From: a virus
DNA length: 64,000 nucleotides
IMG/VR virus record: IMGVR_UViG_3300017719_000004
Coordinates: 18,644-82,643 of that record
Strand: one strand, 5' to 3'
Shown here: piece after piece, positions 8,320 to 15,385 of the stretch
Numbering within the stretch: position 1 is the first letter of the stretch
Layout of the letters: each line of letters starts with the position of its first letter
The notes under the pieces: model-generated
The model's input: the letters and a program-made list of their open reading frames with translations, nothing else
Databases searched by the model: none
What the model was told of the DNA's origin: nothing
Made by a program: the position numbers and the translations under genes

Positions 8320-8328
8320 ATTATAGCA
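8320..8328 (-). promoter_or_regulatory. Extended -10 promoter before gp55
   Basis: The minus strand reads TGCTATAAT, a perfect TATAAT with the TGn extension, ending 23 bases upstream of the gp55 ATG. No good -35 hexamer is seen at 16-18 bases, as expected for extended -10 promoters. It sits in the 108-base gap between gp55 and the upstream gene and would let host polymerase make the late sigma factor before late transcription begins. Confidence 0.55.
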
Positions 8329-8404
8329 CAACTTGACAAACTATGCTTTTCTCTGTAGAATAACTTTGTCGAAGTTCAGAAGCACTGTATCTTAGCTTTG
8401 AAGC

Positions 8405-8836
8405 TTAAGCATGAGTTGCAATGCCTGCTCTAGGATCACACTCTAACTGTAGAAGCTGTTCTAGTTTTTCTTTTGCAGACTTAACGCTTCCTCTGTATCC
8501 CATTTTTTCAGATGGTTTTACTTTGCCGCTAGATCTAGTGTTGATTCCCATTCTATCTTCAGCAGCGTCAATTATATAATTTGTATAATAATCAATCATT
8601 TCATTATCACTCTCAACTTCTGTCATTGTAATAATTTGTCTCTTGTCAATAAAATAAAATTGATCATTAGGAACATGCATCCATGGTTCAACTCTTATAA
8701 AAGAGCCTCTTGGTCCATGTATTGTTTCAATACAGACAGGATCTTGTAAAATTAAAGTGTCGTCTTCTGAAGAAGTAATGGCAAAAATTTCTTCACCAGA
8801 TACTAATTTGATACTCGCGTAAAAGTCATCGTTCAT
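8405..8836 (-). CDS. Conserved hypothetical protein between uvsW and gp55
   Basis: A 143-residue protein. The N-terminal 75 residues alternate short strands (ASIKLVSGEEIFAITS, TLILQDPVCIETI, FIRVEPWM) and resemble a small Sm-like barrel; the C-terminal half is helical and charged, ending in SVKSAKEKLEQLLQLECD. T4-like cyanophages commonly carry a gene like this here. No catalytic motif is seen. It overlaps the uvsW stop by 11 bases. The Sm-like suggestion is weak. Confidence 0.65.
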   Translation of the reverse strand: MNDDFYASIKLVSGEEIFAITSSEDDTLILQDPVCIETIHGPRGSFIRVEPWMHVPNDQFYFIDKRQIITMTEVESDNEMIDYYTNYIIDAAEDRMGINTRSSGKVKPSEKMGYRGSVKSAKEKLEQLLQLECDPRAGIATHA

Positions 8837-10301
8837 GCTTTTCCCTCAGGTTGATAGTTACCATATCATAATTAAATTTTTCTTCTTTGTAAATTTTAAT
8901 TCTTTCAATGAGATGGTTTAATGTGTAATTTCTTTTGGAACGAAAAGTACAATCATCAGCAATATCATAAAGTGTTGCGCTAAATTTGTTAGTGCCTTTT
9001 CTAAGAACTCTACCAATCGATTGTAAATTTCTAATTCTTGATTTAGATGGAGATGCAAATATTACATTATGTAGATTTTTAATATTAATTCCAGTAGAAA
9101 AAGTTCCGTAAGAAGCAACAATGATTGAGTTGGTTTCAGTTTCAATAATGGAACGGGCTAGTTCTCTATCCTCAACATCTACTCCACCATGGATAAAGAA
9201 GACTTTCCGATTTTCTTCTATGTTTTTATTTATCATATCAAAAAGAACCCTTCCATGATCCTCAACTCTTGCAAAGAGTACTAGAGTATTTCCTTTTAAG
9301 TCTAAGCTTAAATTTTTAATAAATTTATTTCTTTTGTCGTGAGAAATTAAGTAATCAATTTCTTCTAAGTATGAATCAAATACTCTCTCATCATGTTTTA
9401 ACAAAAGAATCTTAGCATTTAGTTTTGCCAGATACCCTTTGTTCATTAGTTCCTCGGTACGAACTAACTTGTAAGATGGTCCAAACAATCCCTCTAGCAC
9501 CCACTTATGAGTTTGTGTTCCGTCTAGTGTGCCAGTAAAACCAAAACGATATTTTGCTTGATGTAACTTAGTCATGATATTAGTAAGAGACTTTGCCTTA
9601 AACAAATGAGCCTCATCGCCAATCACGACATTGAATCGTTCAAAATAACTTTTCTCCAACTTATAGATAGATTGCCAGGTTGTTATTACGACAGGTGATT
9701 TTGCCTCTCGTTCCTTACCTGCATAAATTTTTTGACAATATGAAGAAGCATCCCATCCATACTCCTCAAAGTCCTTATGCATCTGCTCTACCAGAGATGT
9801 CGTTGGAACAACTAGGAGGATATTTTGTTTGCGCTCTGTATAGTACCTCACGATTGAGTAAATCATCAAAGATTTGCCGGAGGCTGTTGGGCTTATCACT
9901 AACCTTCTATTGTGTCTTAGAGCATCGTATACTCCCTCTACTTGATAGTCACGAGGTTGACGATTACAAATAGTCAGCATATAATCTTTGATTCCTTCTT
10001 TAGAGATAAATTCATTCTCTTCGTAAGGTGTACCATAGAATTTATTATCGCAAAATTCATATTCATATCCTTGTCTTTTACAAAAGGATACCAACTTATC
10101 TAATAATCCAACATACAACTCTCTAGTATGTGTTGAGAATAATCTAATTTTTCCATCCCAGTATCTTTTACGATACTGATTCATGTACTTAGCACCTTCA
10201 ATATCAAATGAAAAGTGATCAGATAATTCTTGATATACATGAGGCTCAGATTCAATCTTTAAAAAGACTTCATTCTTCTTGGACACGACTAACTTAGTCA
10301 T
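8826..10301 (-). CDS. uvsW: UvsW RNA-DNA and DNA-DNA helicase
   Basis: A 491-residue superfamily 2 helicase. Counting from the chosen Met, the Walker A region SPTASGKS is at 137-144, the DEAH box at 229-232 in VVIGDEAHLF, motif III-like FTGTLD at 255-260, and motif VI-like QSIGRVLRKG in the C-terminal half. UvsW unwinds branched recombination intermediates and R-loops and moves T4 from origin-dependent to recombination-dependent replication. An ATG 27 bases further upstream (10328) is possible, but MTKLVVSKKN follows GGGGTAACG and starts just after the uvsY stop. Confidence 0.93.
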   Translation of the reverse strand: MTKLVVSKKNEVFLKIESEPHVYQELSDHFSFDIEGAKYMNQYRKRYWDGKIRLFSTHTRELYVGLLDKLVSFCKRQGYEYEFCDNKFYGTPYEENEFISKEGIKDYMLTICNRQPRDYQVEGVYDALRHNRRLVISPTASGKSLMIYSIVRYYTERKQNILLVVPTTSLVEQMHKDFEEYGWDASSYCQKIYAGKEREAKSPVVITTWQSIYKLEKSYFERFNVVIGDEAHLFKAKSLTNIMTKLHQAKYRFGFTGTLDGTQTHKWVLEGLFGPSYKLVRTEELMNKGYLAKLNAKILLLKHDERVFDSYLEEIDYLISHDKRNKFIKNLSLDLKGNTLVLFARVEDHGRVLFDMINKNIEENRKVFFIHGGVDVEDRELARSIIETETNSIIVASYGTFSTGINIKNLHNVIFASPSKSRIRNLQSIGRVLRKGTNKFSATLYDIADDCTFRSKRNYTLNHLIERIKIYKEEKFNYDMVTINLREKHER

Positions 10302-10303
10302 CG

Positions 10304-10729
10304 TTACCCCGCACGAAAATTGTGCCAATCGATAATATTTTTAATCAGATATCCCCTGTTGCTTACCTGTTTGATAATATCTTCCAGGTATGTCAACATG
10401 ACATCGTAGTATTTAATTTTTAAAGATGCTGTCTGAACTTTTTCATCAGCTAGCATATATCTTTGTACTGCATCTTTCTCCCTAACTTTGTAAGGAAAAG
10501 GATCGGTCTCATAAACCTTGGGATCTGATTTACCCGTATAATACAAGTGTCTTTCTAACTTAATCTTATTCTCTAAAGTTGTTGCTCTTTCTCTTAACAA
10601 CTTTATATTGTTGTAGATATCAAAATATTTTGCATGAAGAGATGGAATCTTCGCTGCCTCATCATGTAAGTTGTCTTGATCAATCTGTGAGTCTTTCTCC
10701 CACATACTTTGTATAGTCTCAAGATCCAT
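10304..10729 (-). CDS. uvsY: UvsY recombination mediator
   Basis: A 141-residue helical protein close in size to T4 UvsY (137). It begins MDLETIQSMWEKDSQID, the typical UvsY start, and carries the conserved ERHLYYTGKSDP and a helical C-terminus ending near IIDWHNFRAG. UvsY loads the UvsX recombinase onto gp32-coated single-stranded DNA. It sits directly upstream of uvsW, the usual cyanophage order. Confidence 0.92.
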   Translation of the reverse strand: MDLETIQSMWEKDSQIDQDNLHDEAAKIPSLHAKYFDIYNNIKLLRERATTLENKIKLERHLYYTGKSDPKVYETDPFPYKVREKDAVQRYMLADEKVQTASLKIKYYDVMLTYLEDIIKQVSNRGYLIKNIIDWHNFRAG

Positions 10730-10732
10730 AAG

Positions 10733-11263
10733 TTAAGTCGCAGCTTCAATAGTGTAGAACAGATACTTAAATGTCACTGTTGCTGTAAAGTATGTATAAT
10801 CAGTTTCGGTGGCAGTAAATTCGAGAGAACTCAGTGATACTGGGAACAAATCTCTAAATTTAACCCTAGCACTTACATTGAAATTGCTATTTAAAATAGC
10901 TAGAGTTCCATCACTAAACTGCTCTTTAGTATCTTTAGACCCGTCTGCAGCTGTAATTAAAGTCTTAAAGTCATCCACACTCTCAGGATATCCAAGACCA
11001 TAGATCCAGTTATGAATTTCTAGATAATTTTCTAAATCTTCATCTACAATAAACTGTAGAGTGAGATCTTCAAATTGAATATTGTCACCAGGAAGGTCAA
11101 TAGACTTCAAGTAGTTTCCAACCTTTACATTTCCTAATTGGATACCAGGAATCTTTGCACTGTTAGAAAAGAAATCTACTTTGGGAGTTTTTACAATATT
11201 GAATTTAAATCCCGTAGGAGACAGATAATTTTTGTTTTCTATCTGCTTGCCGAGGAAGGACAT
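10733..11263 (-). CDS. 3: Tail-tube-fold protein in the gp3 (tail completion) position
   Basis: A 176-residue protein between gp23 and uvsY, where T4-like cyanophages carry the gene annotated gp3 (tail completion and sheath stabiliser); T4 gp3 is also 176 residues. The N-terminus (GFKFNIVKTPKVDFFSNSAK, then IPGI) and strands such as DNIQFEDLTLQFIVDEDLEN look like the tube fold shared by gp19, gp54 and related proteins. A TCTAAATA element ends only 9 bases before the ATG and no Shine-Dalgarno is visible. Assignment to gp3 rather than another tube-fold tail protein rests on position and length. Confidence 0.6.
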   Translation of the reverse strand: MSFLGKQIENKNYLSPTGFKFNIVKTPKVDFFSNSAKIPGIQLGNVKVGNYLKSIDLPGDNIQFEDLTLQFIVDEDLENYLEIHNWIYGLGYPESVDDFKTLITAADGSKDTKEQFSDGTLAILNSNFNVSARVKFRDLFPVSLSSLEFTATETDYTYFTATVTFKYLFYTIEAAT

Positions 11264-11272
11264 TTTTATTTT

Positions 11273-11280
11273 TATTTAGA
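11273..11280 (-). promoter_or_regulatory. Late-promoter-like TCTAAATA before gp3-like gene
   Basis: A minus-strand TCTAAATA lies directly after the terminator of the preceding gene and 9 bases before the gp3-like ATG. If used as in T4, the transcript would begin almost at the start codon and have little or no leader, consistent with the missing Shine-Dalgarno. Confidence 0.4.
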
Positions 11281-11307
11281 CAAAAAAAGAGACCCTTTCG
11301 GGTCTCT
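11281..11307 (-). terminator. Strong intrinsic terminator after the 58-residue gene
   Basis: On the minus strand GAGACCC-GAAA-GGGTCTC forms a perfect 7-bp stem (8 with the flanking pair) with a GAAA tetraloop, followed by seven T. This is a textbook rho-independent terminator for transcripts coming from the 58-residue gene. Confidence 0.92.
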
Positions 11308-11336
11308 CACTTCCTTCACACGGAATCTCTATTCTA

Positions 11337-11513
11337 TCATAAAAGCACCTCTTTGCATATCCTCTTACATTCCGGCGCACTTAACGAATCGCATTCTATC
11401 AAACATTCATAATAGTCATTCTCCCTTTGTTGCTGCTCTACAGCAAAGTCATCAGCAGTCTGTTCAAAATTTCTCCACTCATCTAATTGAGCTCGAGACA
11501 GTAAGTTATGCAT
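11337..11513 (-). CDS. 58-residue hypothetical protein after gp23
   Basis: The ORF begins MHNLLSRAQLDEWRNFEQTA and has three Cys near the C-terminus (CLIECDSLSAPECKRICKEV contains four). AAGGTGG lies 6 bases before the ATG, an excellent Shine-Dalgarno. It has its own late-promoter-like element upstream and its own terminator downstream, so it seems to be an isolated late cistron between gp23 and the gp3-like gene. The protein is acidic and helical; the clustered Cys could bind metal or form disulphides. No family is recognised. Confidence 0.65.
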   Translation of the reverse strand: MHNLLSRAQLDEWRNFEQTADDFAVEQQQRENDYYECLIECDSLSAPECKRICKEVLL

Positions 11514-11582
11514 TTGTCCACCTTAAGTTTAGAAATATAATATAAAGGGTTTTCAGATCATGGTAGTATCTAATTCTATTAC

Positions 11583-11590
11583 TATTTAGT
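11583..11590 (-). promoter_or_regulatory. Late-promoter-like ACTAAATA before the 58-residue gene
   Basis: A minus-strand ACTAAATA lies 69 bases before the ATG of the 58-residue gene and just past the gp23 terminator. A second AT-rich stretch (CTTTATATTATATTTC) lies closer to the start. Confidence 0.4.
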
Positions 11591-11629
11591 CAGCGTATGC
11601 TAACTTAATGAAGTAAACTAAAAATTCAT

Positions 11630-11656
11630 AAAAAAAAGGACCTCCGAAGAGGTCCC
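11630..11656 (-). terminator. Strong intrinsic terminator after gp23
   Basis: The minus strand reads GGACCTC-TTCG-GAGGTCC followed by eight T: a perfect 7-bp stem with the very stable UUCG-type tetraloop. It lies 25 bases past the gp23 stop and ends the capsid transcript. Confidence 0.93.
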
Positions 11657-11680
11657 AGTGTTAAGTATGTGAGATATAAA

Positions 11681-13126
11681 TCACATGAGGTTCTTAACAA
11701 CAGTACGCTGATAGTAGCGGTTGCTGTTAGAGGTGATGCGACCCAAACCTTGAGCGGTGCCTTCAGCGAAGGGGTTGGAGACAAGACCGTAGCGGGTCTT
11801 GAAGCCAATTTTGGGCTGGAAGCTGTTCTCACCAACGGCGCGAACCATTTGGAGGGGAACATAAGGACAGTAGAAGAGACCAGCGTCATAAGGGCTAGTA
11901 CCCTTATAGCCAACAACATAGTACTGATTAGCAGCAGAGTTAGCAGCGAAGGGGTCGATGTAGACTCTGTACTTACCGTTGATAGTACCAGCGAAGGTGT
12001 TGCCGGTGTCGTCAACCTGAAGGTTAGCGTTAAGGGCAGGGGTGTAATCAAGTACACCAGCCATCGTCAGAGCGGAAGCAACATCAGCAGATGTCATGAT
12101 GATGTTACCCTTCCCTCTACGAGTTCTTTGGGCGATTCTGTTAGCATCTCTTTCGATGTTAAACAGAAGACCTTTGAACTTCTCAACAGACCAGCGACCG
12201 TTGGAGTCAACATCGAGGTCGAAGAAACCAGCGTTGGCAACATTTGCCTGTGAACCAGCTTCAGCAGTTTTGTAGATGGTACGAATAACTTCGCGGTTGA
12301 TTTCAGCAAGGATTTCGCTAGACAGGATGTTAGCGAGTTCTGCTTCAGCGTTAAGACCGTGGATAGCACGAAGGTCTTGTGCCAATTCCATGCTGTACTC
12401 TGCTTTCAGAGCACGGGACTTAGCGGTAACAGTGACTTTCTCGATCGAGAATGCCATCTCGTTGAAGTCGCCATTGCTGCCGTCTCCGAGTGCCTCAGAG
12501 TCGCCAGTAGCCATACCTTGACCCAGTGAATACTGAGATTGTACAGCGTCGGAAGCAGTGCCTTCGAGGATTGCGGGGTTAGTACCACGCTGAACGCCAG
12601 TAGAACCGAAACCAACAGTACCGTCGTCATCAACAGCAGAGGTGTAATCACCTTGTGTTGCCTGACCGATGTTTGTACCTGCCTTGTTGGCAGAGAATGC
12701 GGAATCTGGCTCGTCGAAGAACGACTCAGTACCAGCCTGATTGGTGTAGCGTGAACGCATTGCGAAGATCAGTCCTGTAGGACCGTTCATCGGCTGAACG
12801 CCAGCGAGTTCATAAGCAACCAGATTCGGCATCGAGCGGCGAATCAGGCTGATCAGAACGGGATCGAAACCGGCGGTAGGACCAGCAGCAGCAGAACCGC
12901 CACTGAAAGCACCAGAAGCACCTACAGCGTTGCCGCTGTTAGTAGGAGCAGCTTCTGAGAGCATACCATTGCCGCTTTCAAAAGCAGATTGCTCTTTGAG
13001 GAAACGCTCTTGGTTCTCAAGGAGAACAGCAGTTGTAGAACGACGGTGCGCGTCCTTAATAGGATCAACGCCTTCGGCGTCGAGAAGTGGACCCCACTTC
13101 TCCATTAATGATTCTTGATTGTACAT
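11681..13126 (-). CDS. 23: gp23 major capsid protein precursor
   Basis: A 481-residue HK97-fold major capsid precursor. The mature N-terminal region contains the conserved LISLIRRSMPNLVAYELAGV and QPMNGPTGLIFAMRSRY. In T4 the gp21 protease cuts after a (I/L)-x-E site; here LSE at 56-58 followed by AAPTNSG is the likely maturation site, removing about 58 residues. The gene looks more GC-rich than most of the window, as is usual for a highly expressed gene. No clear Shine-Dalgarno precedes the ATG (AACACTAAATCTAATG). A strong terminator follows. Confidence 0.96.
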   Translation of the reverse strand: MYNQESLMEKWGPLLDAEGVDPIKDAHRRSTTAVLLENQERFLKEQSAFESGNGMLSEAAPTNSGNAVGASGAFSGGSAAAGPTAGFDPVLISLIRRSMPNLVAYELAGVQPMNGPTGLIFAMRSRYTNQAGTESFFDEPDSAFSANKAGTNIGQATQGDYTSAVDDDGTVGFGSTGVQRGTNPAILEGTASDAVQSQYSLGQGMATGDSEALGDGSNGDFNEMAFSIEKVTVTAKSRALKAEYSMELAQDLRAIHGLNAEAELANILSSEILAEINREVIRTIYKTAEAGSQANVANAGFFDLDVDSNGRWSVEKFKGLLFNIERDANRIAQRTRRGKGNIIMTSADVASALTMAGVLDYTPALNANLQVDDTGNTFAGTINGKYRVYIDPFAANSAANQYYVVGYKGTSPYDAGLFYCPYVPLQMVRAVGENSFQPKIGFKTRYGLVSNPFAEGTAQGLGRITSNSNRYYQRTVVKNLM

Positions 13127-13156
13127 TAGATTTAGTGTTTAAATTTGCGGAGTTTT

Positions 13157-14203
13157 TTACTTCATCCCAAGGGCTTTCAAATACTGGGTCATTGAAGCAG
13201 ATGCCTCAACACCAGTCTCTGAGGTCACGCCCTCAGACAGTGTTTCCACTTTGTTAGAAACTGACTTTTGCTCACCGGGAAAATACGATTCCTTCAGTGT
13301 AACCAGCTTCTCACGATAAGATTCTTCACCCTCAAACTCAACACCTTCAGACAATGCGATTAGTTTCTCTCTTTGTGTTACAGCAAGACCCTCGGTTACT
13401 TCACGGAAAATTCCATCAGCTGTAGATTCGCCAAGGCGCTTGTTAAGAGAAATGTTAGCTTCGATCTGTTCGTTAAGTCTGCCTTCCATTTCATCAAGTT
13501 TGGAGACCATACTCTCCAAGACATCATATTTCTCATCAGGGATGTGTACATAATGATCTTCAAATAGACCTCTCATTCCTTGCAGGAACGATTCGGTCAT
13601 TTCGGTCTTGAGACCGTGCTCAACTTCAATCTTGTTCTCGGAGATCCACTCTTCAGAAACATACTCAAGGTATGCATCGACGCGCTCTACGAGTTCTGAC
13701 TTAACAGACTCAAGATGTTCGGTAAGTTGCTCTTCGTATTGTGCAGCCATCTCTTCTTGGACTTCGGTTACTTTAGCAGTAACTACAGCCTCAAAGATTG
13801 TGCGGGCTTTTAATTGAAACTCTTCGGAAAGTTCTTCGCCGCCAAAAAGGGCAGAAAGATCTTCTTCAATATCAACAGAAGGAGTTGCCTCCTCTTGCGT
13901 GGACTCATCTTCAGCTACAACTTCTTGCTCGCCTTCTACTTCGACGGTATCGCCAGCAGAAAGACTTTGCATTGGTTCGGCAGCTTTAGCGCCACGATTT
14001 ACGACATCTTTAACAGTTTTAACTTTGGGTTCTGCGAGTTTCGCTGAATCATCGTCGGCTTTGTAGTTCTCGGGGGTAGGCCCACCAAGATCTTGTACAG
14101 CAGCCAAACCAGTTCCAGGATCAGAAAGCTTAGGCATAGCCTCAGCTCCTTTCGCACCCCTTGTTACGGGATTTTCCATTTCTTGTAATTCCTTAGCGGA
14201 CAT
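13157..14203 (-). CDS. 22: gp22 prohead core scaffold protein
   Basis: A 348-residue acidic protein between gp21 and gp23, the fixed T4 position of the main scaffolding core protein. Most of residues 95-330 are charged helix with coiled-coil character (for example EVQEEMAAQYEEQLTEHLES and KYDVLESMVSKLDEMEGRLN). The N-terminal 85 residues are disordered-looking and contain a duplicated motif, RGAKGAEAMPKLS at 15-27 and RGAKAAEPMQSLS at 70-82. T4 gp22 (269 residues) is destroyed by gp21 during maturation; this one is longer. GGAGAG precedes the ATG, and a TATAAATA late promoter lies 45 bases upstream. Confidence 0.92.
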   Translation of the reverse strand: MSAKELQEMENPVTRGAKGAEAMPKLSDPGTGLAAVQDLGGPTPENYKADDDSAKLAEPKVKTVKDVVNRGAKAAEPMQSLSAGDTVEVEGEQEVVAEDESTQEEATPSVDIEEDLSALFGGEELSEEFQLKARTIFEAVVTAKVTEVQEEMAAQYEEQLTEHLESVKSELVERVDAYLEYVSEEWISENKIEVEHGLKTEMTESFLQGMRGLFEDHYVHIPDEKYDVLESMVSKLDEMEGRLNEQIEANISLNKRLGESTADGIFREVTEGLAVTQREKLIALSEGVEFEGEESYREKLVTLKESYFPGEQKSVSNKVETLSEGVTSETGVEASASMTQYLKALGMK

Positions 14204-14248
14204 TGGTGAACTCTCCGATTAGATCGTTATCTAGATATAATCTATATT

Positions 14249-14256
14249 TATTTATA
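14249..14256 (-). promoter_or_regulatory. Late promoter TATAAATA before gp22-gp23
   Basis: An exact minus-strand TATAAATA lies 45 bases before the gp22 ATG, just after the gp21 stop. It would drive gp22 and gp23 separately from the upstream head genes. Confidence 0.65.
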
Positions 14257-14258
14257 AA

Positions 14259-14909
14259 TTAGAGACTTGACAGGAACTTGTTGAATAATGCCAACTTGTT
14301 CTCCTGCAATGCTCTTTCATCAACTAGGGTATTAATTTGCTTGTATGTCTTCTCCACGAGTTTTTCGCGGACAATACTACCATCCATTACCCAGTCTTTT
14401 CCTTCCATGATTCCCGATACAAATGCATCAGGTGCGGAGGGGTCTGCTACAATATCAGCAGCAGTTGCAAGCATAAAATCGTTAGAAACGATCTTAATAC
14501 CATTCTCATTTACCGCTAAAGTTCCAAGACCACGGGAAGAAACTCCCAACTTGACACCTTCATCAATAAGATTTTGTGCAATCTTACCCATGGGGGTGTT
14601 GAGAATTTTAGCTTTACCTACAAAATTAGTTCCCTCTTCTCTGAGAGATGTAATTTTATGAGATACGCGATCCAGGTTGAGGGTAGGTCCTTCAGGATGT
14701 CCAAGTTCTCCAAGAGCTCTGCCTTTACCGACAAAACTTTCGTTGTAACGACTGACTTCCCTACGGAGAGTATCCATAGGATACATCCGACCATTGCGGT
14801 TCTGGATGTCACCCTGTAGGAAAACTCCCTCAATATACATTGATTTCACGCCTTTGCGTTCTTCAACGATAACTTCAACCTGTTCGATTTCTTCCGTGAT
14901 AAGTTTCAT
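14259..14909 (-). CDS. 21: gp21 prohead core protease
   Basis: A 216-residue serine protease of the prohead-protease family (T4 gp21, 212 residues). The catalytic His is probably H71 in LGELGHPEGP and the Ser is in LGVSSRGLG at 124-125, matching the His and Ser spacing of T4 gp21. FLQGDIQNRNGRMYP near 31-44 is the conserved N-terminal block. It cleaves gp23, gp22 and other core proteins after (I/L)-x-E sites during head maturation. The gene sits between small core genes and gp22 as in T4. Confidence 0.95.
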   Translation of the reverse strand: MKLITEEIEQVEVIVEERKGVKSMYIEGVFLQGDIQNRNGRMYPMDTLRREVSRYNESFVGKGRALGELGHPEGPTLNLDRVSHKITSLREEGTNFVGKAKILNTPMGKIAQNLIDEGVKLGVSSRGLGTLAVNENGIKIVSNDFMLATAADIVADPSAPDAFVSGIMEGKDWVMDGSIVREKLVEKTYKQINTLVDERALQENKLALFNKFLSSL

Positions 14910-14914
14910 TGTTT

Positions 14915-15184
14915 TTATGCGGTAAATCCTACTTTTGCACCTTTTACTGTTGTGGCACTAGCAAACACACATTGCGTTGGTTGTTTTTCCAAAAATTCAA
15001 CCGAACCTGCTGCCATCGTCATAGAACCAATAGCAGTTCCACTTTGAGTTTCAACAAGACTTACGACTGCCGTAGCTGCTGCAGTATTTACTAAACGAAC
15101 AACTGTTGCTTGAGTAAAACTAGTTGCGGCACCAGTTGTTGTCGGACAAGCAATTTCTGCTCCCTTTAATAAGGTTCTTGCCAT
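14915..15184 (-). CDS. 89-residue hypothetical, probable minor virion protein
   Basis: A small Ala/Thr/Val-rich, beta-strand-rich protein (MARTLLKGAEIACPTTTG, then strands such as TQATVVRLVNTAAATAVVSL). Its composition is like small decoration or head proteins, and it lies between portal and protease genes, so a head role is plausible. Its ATG overlaps the stop of the upstream core-protein gene by one base (TAATG). No defined domain is recognised. Confidence 0.65.
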   Translation of the reverse strand: MARTLLKGAEIACPTTTGAATSFTQATVVRLVNTAAATAVVSLVETQSGTAIGSMTMAAGSVEFLEKQPTQCVFASATTVKGAKVGFTA

Positions 15185-15354
15185 TATTCTTGGTCCTCGG
15201 TTTCTTGAGATGGTTCACCAAATAAATTAGCTGCAGATGGTTGACGCAAAGCGTCTACTTTAGAGGCAGCTTTTTGGTAAAGGAGATCTTTAATTTGGTC
15301 ACTAATATTCACAGCAGACGAATCCGTCGCAATCATATTTACTAGTTCTTCCAT
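15184..15354 (-). CDS. gp67-like small prohead core protein
   Basis: A 56-residue acidic protein (MEELVNMIATDSSAVNISDQ) ending in GEPSQETEDQE. It lies directly after gp20 and upstream of gp21, where T4 encodes the small acidic core proteins gp67 and gp68. Size, helix-rich start and acidic tail fit a gp67-type core component, but similarity is positional and compositional rather than a clear motif match. A GATAAATA element lies 23 bases before the ATG. Confidence 0.6.
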   Translation of the reverse strand: MEELVNMIATDSSAVNISDQIKDLLYQKAASKVDALRQPSAANLFGEPSQETEDQE

Positions 15355-15377
15355 GGATATAAGTCAGATATATAACT

Positions 15378-15385
15378 TATTTATC
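15378..15385 (-). promoter_or_regulatory. Late-promoter-like GATAAATA before the gp67-like gene
   Basis: A minus-strand GATAAATA overlaps the gp20 stop codon and lies 23 bases before the gp67-like ATG, within the 18-45 base spacing typical of this set. Confidence 0.5.

Noticed and set aside
14229-14238. TATCTAGATA palindrome before gp22
   Set aside because: Only 10 bp and AT-rich; expected by chance at this length. Not comparable to the 18-bp dyad before gp20.
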